Assembly: GCF_018873765.1 (NCBI RefSeq)
Contig: NC_057918.1
Coordinates: forward strand, 8,812,862-8,876,861
DNA: 64,000 bases
Source of the DNA: Telopea speciosissima
Lineage: Eukaryota > Streptophyta > Magnoliopsida > Proteales > Proteaceae
Direction: 5' to 3'
Shown: positions 35,523 through 47,900 of the stretch, piece after piece
How positions within the stretch are numbered: the stretch's first letter is position 1
Layout: the number at the start of each line of letters is the position of its first letter
Notes under the pieces: generated by a model
Database searches by the model: none
What the model saw: only the letters and a program-made list of their open reading frames with translations
Told to the model about the DNA's origin: nothing
Made by a program: the position numbers and the translations under genes

Positions 35523-38500
35523 ATGTTTGGGTTCTCTGGAGCAGCTCTCAAATCCACTCGTCTTCTTCCACTCTGTGCAGCTCCCACCTGCAGCATCACC
35601 ACCGCTACCAGCTCCTCCTCCTCTTCATATCCACTTCTTTTTCAATGCAAACTAAGAAGTAGGATTAGGGTTTCGTCTGTTTCTGGGAAGCTCACCAATT
35701 TAACTTTAAGAGCCCGTGCGACCGAATCTGTAGGCGTTTCCCCCCTGCAAACCGACGGTGACTTTTGGGAGGATCCTGACGATGGCAGTGGCAGCGAATA
35801 CGAGGATGATGATGAAGATGGCGAAGAAAACAATCTGGATTTCGAGAGCGACTGGGAAGACCAAGTAGGAGGAGATTCTCATGCAACTCTTACCACTAAT
35901 ACTGATAAATCCCCAACAGCTCAGTATGAAAATGACCTAGCCAGAGGTATTTTTCTATCCCTTCACGGTCTCACTTTCTTGTGAGTTGCGATTTTTTTCC
36001 CTCATACCTGTTTGGTGAAATTACGGTGTTGGAATAATATCGAAATGTGTATGCTTATCACACATCCCAATTCGGGCATCCACCATTGTTAATCGTGCTC
36101 ATTTGGTAAGGCTTGCGACGAACTTTGTATGATTTAGCTGCTGTCATATCTTACATTCATTTAGACGAAAGGTGTAAGTCCATATCATTCTTTATTCGTT
36201 TACCATGACAATTATACTGCAGGAAAGATAGAGGAGGCCTTATCCCTGCAAGTTTTAGAGGAGAACCCAAACCTGGATGGTGTTGTCTCTTCTTTTTATT
36301 CATTAAGCTTGATTTAGTTAGACTTCTTTCTCATTATATTGACTAATTTTCATTCAGCAGTGCTGAATGCCTACTTTATTTTTCCTGCTTTCTAATTTCT
36401 AGAACTGAAATTCCTACTCCAATTTCTTGTACAAAAAACCCTTGCCTTCTACAAACAAATAGGGTAAGGTAAAGAGTTTATTCTTCCAAAAGGAAGGAGA
36501 GGAGAAATAGGAGATGGGGTAGGACTTATGAATACAGAGCAGAAACAAAAAGAGAGAAAATAGTCGGCGGATTTGGAATTTCAATGAGACTTACAAGGTA
36601 AAGAAAGAAAAAAGAAAAGGATTCCTAGCCAAGTTTAGACCTATCTTGAAACTGATACTTAAACCTTAAGGCAAAAGTTCTCTCTTCTAATGGGAAAACT
36701 TGTAATACTCATGTAGAATACAATTATATGTGACATACACAACTTGCACTTGTTGTGCAAGGGTTCACTCTATTTATGTTGTTACTATGTGTAGAGAAAA
36801 AACTTATTTCTTAGTGGATGAAACCACCTTTCTTTGAAATATATATGACATTAGTGAAACATTAACATTTCTTTAATTATTGCAGAGGTTGAACAGCTAT
36901 TGAGTCCAGAAGAAAAAGCAATTTTTCAACAGAATGAATCTCCTGTTCTCAGTAAAATATCTACTGTTGAGTATCGAAAACCCTGAGTGTTGTTCTCATT
37001 CCATCTTTTCTGCAGTACTTCTGCAGTCTTTCCTGCTGCATGTTACCAAACTTTGAGCGTATATTCTACACATAAGCTCCGGAAGCTCTAAAATTTCAAC
37101 TAACCACAGAATTTGATTGCAGTAATGAGATATTCTGTATCTATTTCTGGCATTTACTGCTAAACCTTTGACTATTTAAATCCTGTAACTCCACTGCAGA
37201 CAAAATGGAGCCCACTTCATACTCTTGCACTATCAGGGCAGATTCCTTTCATGGATAGACTACTTGAGCAAGGTGTTGATATTGATACTGTTGACAAGGT
37301 TAGTTCAAATTTTTTTTTATCTATTTAAAGAGTAGTCCGATGCTTCAACCTCCTTGGTCTCCTCTTTTACCTTAGTGATGGAGCTTCAGTAGGTTTGGTA
37401 ACACAGGATGGCTACACTGCACTTCACAAGGCTGTTATTGGTAAAAAAGAACCTGTTATTAGTCATCTTTTAAGGAAAGGTGCAAACCCCCATCTCAGAG
37501 ATAAGGTAATGACAGCACTCCTTGTATTCTAAGTAGGTTTAATTTCTGCGTTCAACTCCACAGAACTGGGAACCTGATAATTACTCTCCCGTCAGGATGG
37601 TGCTACACCGCTTCATTATGCAGTGCAAGTTGGGGCATTGCAAACTGTGAAACTATTGATTAAGCACAAGGTTGATGTAAATGTTACTGACAATGTGAGT
37701 GAGGCTTTCCATTATTCTTTTCCTGAATATGATGTTGTTTTTTAAGTTTTATTTTCATTATAACTGATAAGTTTTAAAATTTTCAGGAAGGCTGGACCCC
37801 GCTGCATGTTGCTATACAAAGTAGGCATAGAGACATAGCTAAAATTTTGTTAGTCAATGGCGCTGATAAGACAAGAAGAAATAAGGCAAGTATTGTGAGA
37901 TTCATGTTAGTCATGATGCACAATGACACATGCTATGGATCCTAAATTTTTTTCTGTCCACCTGAAGGATTCACTCCCTTGTTTTCCTCTTTCCCATGTG
38001 AAATTCAATCTGCTGTCTGTTTGTGAGAAGAGAGAGTGAGTGGAAGGGATTTGGGTGGGGGTGGACGAAGCTGGGCTCATTCACACTCAAGGAGGAAAAT
38101 CATGAACCTTCTGATTTTTATGAAAATTCGGGTGGAGTGAAGCTAAATTTGAAACATGGGATCCCTTTGTCCGGCTTTTTTTCATACATTAATCAAATGT
38201 GCAGAGAAAAAAAATGATTATTTTTTTCCCCTCTTTTTTCCACACAAATAGACAGCCATGGAATGCACAAAAAGTGGCATCTTTGTTTCCAGGTAAAAAC
38301 CGCTGAAAAGGATAAGTTTCAGGTTTGACAGATCTTATCTGAAAATTTTACTTTTATGTTGGGGTTCAACGCGGTAGGTGGAAAAATAGTCCCACCTTTT
38401 GAGGATGAGTTCTACCCAAGTCCCTAACATTTTTTACATGGTTTCTGTGTGGAAATGGAACCAAAAGAACTTGATGCTGAAATCAGGATCTTTGTATTTT

Positions 38501-38881
38501 CACCCAAGGGATTCATGAATTAAGTTGTGTTTGAGACATGTATGGCATACTTATCTCACTCTCTTTGTTTTTTCAATGAGGTCAACAATGAAAGATAGGA
38601 AATAGAAGCTAATTGAATTGTCTTTTTCCAAAAAAATTTGACAGTTTGCACAGCTGTGTAGGCATTTACACGAGTGACTAGAGTTAATAGTTTAATTCTT
38701 TTATCAAGTTGTTATATTTAGGTCTCTGCTTCTGAGTAGGTCTATTTATTTATTTATTTTGCTCGTTATTCCTCAGGATGGTAAGACACCCCTGGATGTA
38801 AGCTTGTGTTATGGTAAAGATTTCAAGTCGTATGACCTTGCAAAGCTACTGAAGATCTTACCAGTTAGCATAGATCCTTGA
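35523..38881 (+). CDS. EMB506: EMB506-type chloroplast ankyrin-repeat protein (353 aa, 8 exons)
   Basis: Exons 35523-35946, 36223-36279, 36886-36965, 37200-37298, 37407-37505, 37596-37694, 37787-37885 and 38777-38881 join in one frame. The N-terminus to about residue 65 is Ser/Thr/Arg-rich without acids, fitting a plastid transit peptide. An acidic segment follows (DGDFWEDPDDGSGSEYEDDD, residues 78-97), then FESDWED, a hallmark of EMB506. Residues 188-319 are four ankyrin repeats of exactly 33 residues, each encoded by one 99 base phase-0 exon (TKWSPLHTLALSG, DGYTALHKAVIGK, DGATPLHYAVQVG, EGWTPLHVAIQSR), then a capping repeat starting DGKTPLDVSLCYG. In Arabidopsis EMB506 pairs with AKRP and is essential for embryo and plastid development (established). 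Intron 7 starts with GC (AAG, then GCAAGT) in place of GT. Introns 1, 2 and 7 are the long ones. The ATG is the first in frame after the leader. Confidence 0.94.
38357..38429. mobile_element. Deleted LTR remnant in EMB506 intron 7
   Basis: A 73 bp piece with TG...CA ends (TGTTGGGGTTCAACG to AAGTCCCTAACA), flanked by TTTTA and TTTTT. Its right part, TTTTGAGGATGAG, matches the right end of the element at 16960-17270 and its start resembles the solo LTR at 8310 read from the other end. Probably an internally deleted solo LTR of the same family. Confidence 0.5.
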
Positions 38882-40003
38882 TTGGCAAGCATTGTTGAGG
38901 TAGATCTACTTTCGTAGAACTGTTCTATATGAGTTGATTATAGTTATAAGTTATATCCTTCCCAAGCTCCAACGTTTCAAGTGGTGAGAAAGCTGTTTCT
39001 TGGTTCCATAATGTAGTCTCTATCTTCAGGTAAGGAGTGTGTTCTCCGTTATCAGGTATCCAGGAAGGAATCTGCGGTTAACTTTATGGATGATTTGAGC
39101 ATGCTCAAAGTTTTTGGTAAATTTTATATCTATCTGTATATTTAGTTTGAATAGAACTTTCATGCTTTTATATTTACATTCCTTGATTGAAGGAAAACCT
39201 GGAAGTCCTGGTCCTGCTGTGTTGTTAAATCTGGTTTACAAGAGTTTGCAGTTAACTTCATGAGTGATTTCTGCAGCCTGAAGCTTTTAAATGAACTACC
39301 ATATGATCCTAGAGTCTGTTTAATTTCGTGCAAAAGGTCTTGATTTTGACTGTACTACTAACTCAATCATAAAGCAAGGGCTAATTCTGTGTGAGGCTAG
39401 GGAATACGTTGTGGGCAATTTGTTAAAAGGTTCTGGCACGGTTATTGATAATTTCCTTCACACAGGGTTTGAGGAATAAGGATCAGATTGGTGGAATCGA
39501 CTGATGCATTTTGTTTCGGTCAGTTTTCGTAAATTTATGGAACACAGGAAAAGGGTCAGTATTTGGATGGTGAGGGATAAGATTCGGGGGCAGTGAGCAA
39601 GAATTTAGTTCATGGTATCAGTAACTGGCAATACAGATACCGATGTCGACACGTATCAAAAAATCAGTTTTTTCAATTCAATTGAGTTGGACTTTGTTTG
39701 TCTCTAACCTCCCTCCTATGAAATGACATGTCTGCCTCCTTATTATGGGAGGTGAGAAATAAACATAGGAGGCGTTAGCATATGCTACGTAACATAACAG
39801 CATTCATTATTAAATACTTCAGTTTTGGTTTTAGGATATGCGGTTTTTTTTATTAATCAATCGGTTTGGGTCCAACTCAATTAATCCAATAGATTGAATA
39901 ATTAAGTCTAAGTGTACAAATTTGCCCAAAATCTGATCAATTATTAAGGTCTAAATGTACAAAAATGACCAAAAAAATTGATTTAAGAGTGATTAGTCAC
40001 AAC
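38882..40003. other. EMB506 3' flank and intergenic DNA
   Basis: Two phrases repeat at about 39065-39110 and 39235-39290 (TGCGGTTAACTTTATGGATG versus TGCAGTTAACTTCATGAGTG), a local duplication that may lie in the 3' UTR. From about 39600 on there is repeat-like sequence (GGTATCAGTAACTGG, GATACCGATG). No coding region seen. Confidence 0.45.
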
Positions 40004-41000
40004 CTTAGTAAGTTCGGGAACGGCAATTGAACGGGAACGGATACGTACGGCAATTAAATGGACTAGACGGTAATAATATTTTTCAAAAATCGAGCTTCAT
40101 AAAACGCATACGGTAATAATGCGGTACACATTTAATATGGATATAATATGGCATAGACGGCAATAATACTTTTAAAAAAACGGACATATATTCATTATAT
40201 AACATGCATTCATCACCTAATAAATAAAATAATATCATGATTTTATGAACTAAAATAAACACAATAATATAATATGCTATATAACATCTCTAAGATTATC
40301 ATTTAACATACCAAAATATCAATAATCTACAAGAAATGAATGTAGATTGTCTAAAAATGAGATGAGCAAGTTGATTACCTTATCATTAATTCATTCTTCC
40401 AACTTTACATTTTTTTCTATCTACAATGAGATAATCATATATTTTTAACCAGATGTGTTCTTGTGAAGGGGGATGAGTTCCCACTAATTAACCAACACAA
40501 GACAAGAGGGAGAGTTCCAGATATGGATCTCCACTGTACACATTAGCTACAAGAGACAAAAAAACAAGAATAAAATAGAATAGAGATTGAGCCGTTCTCG
40601 CATATATCACACCAGATTCATTTGCTTCACTACCACCATCAAAGTTCAAAGACCAGAAAAACAAGAGGAGAGTACAACACTTAAGTGCCGCTTTGTTGAA
40701 TGGAGATGGGGAGGATAATTGGAGATGGAGGGCGGCTACTGTTGCGGCAACAGTGTTGCCTGTTACGGTTGGATGTTCAACACAAATCGAAAGGGACGAA
40801 AGGGAAAGTGAAATCGTTTCCCTAAATTCTAATCTTTTGGGTATTTTTTTTTAAAAAAAAAAAATGTATAATATACGTATTATACGAGTATAATACTCGA
40901 TCGATTAAAAAATACATTTTTTTAAATAAAAATATGGGAAAATACGGGGATGAGAGTATTATACGTTTAAAAATTCAGGTACACGTATTTACTAACTAAG
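40004..41000. mobile_element. Non-autonomous TIR transposon with 8 bp target duplication (hAT-like)
   Basis: A 997 bp unit bounded by GTCACAAC on both sides (39996-40003 and 41001-41008), an exact 8 bp target-site duplication. Its ends are short inverted repeats: CTTAGTAAGT at the left, and CTTAGTTAGT reading inward from the right. The interior is AT-rich and has no transposase frame. Words such as ACGTATAATAC and CGGTAATAAT recur near the ends. Eight base duplications are typical of the hAT superfamily, though the terminal bases are not the usual hAT consensus, so the class is inferred. Confidence 0.72.
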
Positions 41001-41008
41001 GTCACAAC

Positions 41009-41753
41009 CGATTAAATACCAATAACTAATCGATCGATTAAAATCTACTTGGTTGATTTCAACCCTGACCTTTGCATGATCAAAGTTTATGCAATTAGTC
41101 GGATCGGCTGAGGCTGATTCCGAGTCTGCTGATCCGGAGTCGCTGATCGGTATTGCATTTTTAAGGGTTAAGGCATAATCTAGCAAATTTCTGATCGATT
41201 TCAGCCTAAATCGGATTGGAATCTGCTGGGGATTAATCAGGATCCTGATTCCACTCTTTAAAACCTTGGATTGACAATTTCCCTAGTCCCTACTCTCTAG
41301 TCTCTACCAGTACATGTATTTTCAGCAAATCTCGGTAAAAATCGGCCAAAATTGTTCGGGAATGACCCCTGAATCCTAGAAATGTGACTGAGAATGGGGA
41401 TTACGAATCGGGATCGGTATCAGACGATTCCAAATAGACCGATTTCTTAAACCATGTAACTCTCAGCGTATCACGTCCTTGCAGCGTGTCAAAACTCAAA
41501 AGTAGGGGAGAGGTAATACCGTAATTTGCTTATTTCGCTGCCTGCCAAACCTTAAAATTCATTTGGAGATTGGAGAGTGGAGAGAGTGGAGAGAGTGGAG
41601 ACTGGACAGTCACAGTGGCTCCCTCCAATCTCCATTCACCGTTTCTCGATCTCGTTACCTGTTCTACGCCACGCTCGATTGATTTCCCCCCATCCATCCA
41701 TCCAGGGCTTCTGCCTTCTGTTTCTCTGCAGGTGAATTTGATATCTATTGCTT
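41009..41753. other. Upstream region of the RNase H1 gene
   Basis: No coding region. Up to about 41460 it holds CGATTT/GGATT-rich dispersed repeat text. From about 41560 comes GAGAGTGGAGAGAGTGGAGA followed by a CT-rich stretch that reads like the start of the RNase H1 leader. TCTCTGCAG at 41722-41731 may be a leader splice acceptor. No TATA box recognised. Confidence 0.4.
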
Positions 41754-41993
41754 TTTCTTGCTCACACGGTTTCATTAACTTCTCTTCCGCCCTCAAATGG
41801 ACTCAGTTATTATTCTTCTATTCACAGAACTAAGCTCGGCCTAAATCATTTCTGCTGGTTATGGGGGCCGGCGTGAGCTTGTTTCTCTCTTGCTTAACTT
41901 GTTACCCCATTCGCGCCCCATTTAGTTTTAAAAAATAATGACCAATGAAAATGTTCCTTCCAGAAAATTGGTGAGATGGGAAACTAGTCTCTG

Positions 41994-44900
41994 ATGAACT
42001 GCTTGTTGTACGTGTCTTCTGCGGTTGTGTTTTCAAAGACTAGTCATTTCATCACGAAGCCTTCTTTGTATGGCTCTTGTTCATCATGGAGAAGATCAGT
42101 ACACCGTGCTGGTATCAAAGCCCTTAATTTTGATGACTGTGGGTTTACGAGGTTTTCTGCTCGGTGTTATTCCACTCGGTCTGGTGGTCGACGTACACCT
42201 CACTCCCCAAAGTTGGACACTGGATCATCCGTGGAGGAGAAGGATGCTTTTTATATTGTTCGCAAAGGGGATATTATTGGAGTTTACAACAGTTTAAGTG
42301 ATTGCCAGGATCAAGTTGGATCTTCCGTAATTTCCTATCCTTTAAACTGCTCTAGTCTTTTGATTTTATTTTCTGGGATAGAAATTTCACTTTTGTGACA
42401 GCTTGATTGTGTTCTTTCTGTCTTAGTGGATGTTTTTTTTTTTAACAACTATTAGTACTCTATTGGCCAATAGCATATTCTATGGCTTGGGTGGGCATTT
42501 GTTTGTAAAAATTGGGAGGAAACAAAGTAAAATACAATAGAAATTAGGGTTTCCATTTTCTTGTTGAAATCCTTTATGAACTATTCATTGTTCAGTTTGG
42601 TTGGTTTTGTAGTGCCTCATATCAGTAACTAGAAACTTTTGGCAGCCAGTGTGCTCTAACATCTAGTCATTGCTACACTGCAACTACTCGGATCAGTGCA
42701 CAGCTCTATTTTTGGCATGATGATTTTTTCTACAATCCCTTAAAAGACCTTTCGAGCCTTCCAAATGTTCTGTGAAGGTCTGAGGCCTGAGCATGCTTTA
42801 TTGTGAGAACCTACTGTGTTTCAAAAAGTGCAACTTCTCTTCAAAATCGCCTAAATTATAGCTATGCAATTTTTTGCTTCTTTTTTTGGTTCTTAAAGAT
42901 GCATACTCTTGTTAGATTATAATCTTCTTTCCAATATTCCATTTATTTAATACGGGAATTCAGTTCTGTCAATGTTTTAGCATATTTTTTCTATGTTTAA
43001 AGGACGCTGATCCTGATAACTTTTACATAGTTAACCATTACAAGATTGATTATTTGCAGCATTTTAAAGTGCACATGTTTTGGACCAGTCATAAATTTTG
43101 GATGATTCTATTTTTCCTTGTATTGAGAATTCTTTGGAGGCTACCAGTTGTTCTTAAGCTTTGACGCTAATAGTTTTTTTGTTGGTGGATGGAAGCAAAG
43201 CTCTGTATTTCACATTAACCATTTATGTTCCATGCTTCTTTACCCTTTTATTGGTTCATAAAATCTGTTCAAGAAGCAATAAGTGGCAATTTAGCAAATA
43301 ATGAGCTGTCAACAGATAAATAATGATCTCTTTTTTTAGGTATGTGATCCTTCTGTTAGTGTTTTTAAAGGGTATTCCTTACCTAGCGAGGCTGAAGAGT
43401 TTCTTGTCTCACGTGGTCTCAAGAATGCTGCCAATTCTATTGCTGCTTTGGACGTGAAAGAAGACCTTTTTGGCAAACTTGTGCCTTGTCCTTTTCAGGT
43501 GATGGTATTGAGGGTCTCTTGTTTTTTATTAGAAATGTTTGGTTGGAATTTCATATGCTTTATTTGTGGTTAAATCGAAATTATTTCTGCTGAAAATAAC
43601 CAAAATGTTTTACTCTGTATATCCTCTAAAACAGACTTTGCATTCAATTGAAAAGAATTATATATTCAACCAAACTGTAGGAGTATTTCATTACTTCTCA
43701 ACCATTTACATCAATATCAAATAGCAAGTAAGCTGTTTGATTACCTAGGGACCCTTATTCTTAGGAAAAATACATGTGTGGAGTCATGATGGCATTTGGA
43801 GTTTAATAAAAAAAAGTGAATTTAACATTTCATAAAATTGCTAGAATGTCATTTCCATAAAGGAATCTAGTGGCGCTTTTGTAATTTTTGTCAATTTGGA
43901 CTTGTATTTAAGATGATGTGGGCTGAAACATGACCTCTGAGATTGGTGTGGGTCTTATATTGCATGGACCAGAAATGTTCGCCAACAAATTGTGAGAGAT
44001 ACTGATTGTCACAAATAGGTGACAATTAGTAAAACCGAACTATTTTTTTTATTGGACATCTAACTTTTCAGCCTTAAAATTTTTCTTGGTTTTTCCAAGT
44101 TATTTTCATAGTTTCTTTGTGAAATGTTAATTGCTTTAAGGTGTCAGTAATATGATGGGATAAATCACTTGGTATTCATCACTTTAAAGTTAAACTATTT
44201 TAGATGCCTGTTTCATATTTTGCTTTCATAATGATCCTTAGGTGTGACTTTTTGCTTATGCTATCAGCTCTTGGAGTTCTCTTCAATATTTTCAATGTTT
44301 CCATCCATACTTCCATTTTTTATTTTTATATTGTTTCCACGGAACTCCTAATGCTTCCACGAATTGATTCCATATCCATGGATACTGAACTTTAGGTTTA
44401 AAAAGAAATTATAATTTTAGTTTTACGTTGTTTCATGGTTTCCCATTTTCTAAGAAATCTATGGATATTGAAGGTGAATTTGGCTGCAAAGGGGTGGTTC
44501 TAATGCAGAATAATGTTCTGCACAAGGTTCTGTTTGAGGAGTGATTTGCTTCTCTTTCATTCTTTCTTTTTATTACACCCCCCCAACATTTTCTTATATT
44601 TGTGTCTATTTTCCATTTTTGCTCTCAGCAACCATCTTCTCCTAAGGCTAAAACATCCAAGAAGGATTCTCCAAAAAGGCGATCACAGGAGGTGCTGGAC
44701 TCAGATGGTAATGTGGTAAGCTGGACATCTTGTTACTTCCTCTGCTAGAACCTTTCGTATTTTGTTAACATGACTGACAACATACTGTAATCTTGACCAC
44801 GTTAAGAGTACAAAGTGTGTGGTGGAAATGACTTCCCTTCATACATGATGCCCCCTGGATTGTGATAGATTATGAACTGACTTGTTTGTAAACCTAGGCA

Positions 44901-47900
44901 CGTACAAAACCAATTTTAGTTCACCAAAATCCAACCTAAGTGTCTATGTGCAGTTGAGGCTCACTGATGTTTCTTTGAGTCACATTCCCTATTGTCTTTA
45001 TTTTCCCTGGTGATGATAGATCAGTGATGTCAGTATGTGAAAAGAAAATCATTCTCATTTCTTTTCCTTTCCTCTGGGCCCCACTTGGTTGTTTCTCCGT
45101 GTGGGGAATTATAATTTGTTGCCTTGTCCTATGTTTCTTTTATTAAAATGTTAGCTTCATTAAAAAGCTGCAGTTACCTGGTAGAGTAAAAGTTGCTTCT
45201 AGTTTTATACTTGTGATAATTGACTGTATCGTTGTAACCTCCAAAATCCCAAGTCTCTTTTTTTGCACTAAACTTATAGCTGAGGAACTCTGAATGAGAT
45301 GAGTGTTAAAGTTATTGAGCACGAACACCTAATTGATTCTGATTTGCTTCATGGCCAAAAGCATTTGAAAATTATATTCTCTCTCTCTCTCTCTCTCTCT
45401 CATATGCAGAACCGATCTTGAATCAAGGAAGAACCTGTGGGAGATCAATTGCAACATGATCGATGATATAGAGACGAACAAAAAATAATAACAAAATTTT
45501 TTTCTATTTCTTTTTATTTATAATCTCAATAAAAAACAAAATAAGAAACCTCTATCATGGTAGGAGGGTCCCTTACAATAATAGTAACTATCCATAGCCG
45601 ACAAAGAGTCACCAAAATGAAAAGTAACTAGTTACTGTAAAAGTAGTAACTAAAGTACTTAATCTCCAAACTACCTAGTACCTAGTAACTAGGATTTACA
45701 ATAAAAGAAACTGCTAAATAAGAGCCCATGGTTGCCAAAAAGGATGCTGGAATACCCAGCAGAATATTCTCCATGCAATCTTCTTGTAATCTTCTAGAAG
45801 ATCTTCACACAATATTTTTATAATCTTCGAGATGATCTTCAAACCAACCTTCTAGGAGATCTTATAAAACTATGTCTGCAGGCTTTGTACCAGAATCACA
45901 TACCTTTTTTTCTCTTCAGTATGCATCACTCTCTATCTGATATGGGTCATAGATCTTTATTCACATAGAAAGTCATTGTGTGCTGTAATGATATCATTCT
46001 CATAATTTGCATGCAAGGTTTTTGATGTAATTATAAAATGGCTTATGAGATATGCTACCGTTATAACATTATTGTTTTACCTTAAATATATCTTGGCTCA
46101 GTTATTTTTGATGTTTCTGCAGGTCAATGGTGGGTTCAGCTCTATTTTGATGGATCCTGTAGAAAAGCATACTAAACTAGAAAATTCAGTTGGGCTATGG
46201 AAAATCTCTTCTAAATGTGTGAGTTCACATTTTTATGATGATGGATGCAATCCCATTTTCTTCTTTGAATATGAAACACCATTTCAATCTTGCTCTCTCT
46301 AATTAAAATATTGAGTAAATTAGTAAAAATAAGGGCTTAGCCATACTTGTCATGGCATCTAGGCAGCCCAAGGCATTAGAGGTGGCTTGAACGCAAGGCG
46401 ACACCAACAAGGCGTCCAAGGCAGCCAAGGTGCCTAGACAACTATGGGCTTAACTGATTTGGATTGTGTTTTTTGCACCAAGACTTTTCAACTTTTAGAT
46501 TTATTATATGATATCAAACAAGTGCAAGATTATTATCTCGGTTTTGAAGAAGACCTTCTCCTCCACGTGGTCCTCATGACTCTTATGGAGATTTTTTGTT
46601 TGAAGATGTCCAAACAACATTTTTCATTTAATAGTTTTTGTTCATTTCAGGCTAATGTTTGTTGCGTTTAACGAATTTGGTTAGATTACTTGAAAAGGCA
46701 CTCATTAATTATCCAGGAACTTCAAGTAGCTATTAGTGTTGACCAGTCACCAGTGATAACCAGTCCACAAGAAGATTGCAAACTTCAGGTCCAGCAACAG
46801 TAAATACTTCGATCGGTTCTCAGATTTGCAGGAAATTTCAGAAGAATAAAACAAAAAATAAGAAATCGAAGAAGTGCTGAAGAAGATAGGATAGTCTCTC
46901 TCAGACTTGGGTCTCTCACCCACGGCCTCTCACCATATTTTGGTTTCTCACCAATGGCATCTCACCAATCACCACTCTTCTCACATAGCAAAACTAATGC
47001 AAAAGTCGATCTCGAACCGGGGAAACCAATGGGAGATCGATGGCAGCAGGATCAATACAATAAAAGAACAAAAATTAAATAACTAAAACTCTTTTATTGC
47101 TATTTTCTGTTTACATATGAAGGAGAACATAAAAGGATAAGAAAAAAAAGACGAAAGGGATATAGAAGCGGGGTCGGATCAGCTATCTCAGCCCGTCATC
47201 CTCTCACTCAGGGCTTCTCACTCACTGTATCTAAGCGTTGCCGCATCTCACAGCTTCATCAATGGTTCTTTTCTCTTCAATCTCTATTTCTTTTTCTGCT
47301 CAGCCGCATATTTATTTATAACAACCCAATCACAAAAGCAACTCAATCCTAATCTAAGTAAGAAATTAAACCTATAAAATGGAAACTACCCATTACATAA
47401 AAGCAATCCTATAAAATAGGAACTTCCTGCTGTAGGAGTCCTCCACAACTTGGCAATTGAGTCTTTGAGTTGCATTCAATCTCCACCAACTTATCCATAT
47501 CAGCCCCCAAATCATTTTTCACGTGAACAGTGTTGTGCGAACAATAACTTTTTTTTTTTTTGGTTCTTCATGCTTCGATCTACATAAAAACACAAAGCTA
47601 TGTTTCCCCCCCCCTCAATCTCATTAATCAAATTCGTGTACAAGGTTGTAGCCCCTTACAAACTTATATAGAAGACTCAAAAAACAGACTTTAACACTAA
47701 AAAGGAAATCCTAATCCAAGCATTAACTAATAAGATAACATAAACTGACTAGGAAACTAAAATAATGAAATAAGCTAACTCAAAACAGGACTCTAATTAA
47801 ACTAATGTACTAAATCCCGTTTTCTTACTTTCTACCCATATTTATGGCTCATTACAAAGAAAATCCATGGGATCAAAGGCCCAACACATACATAATCCAA

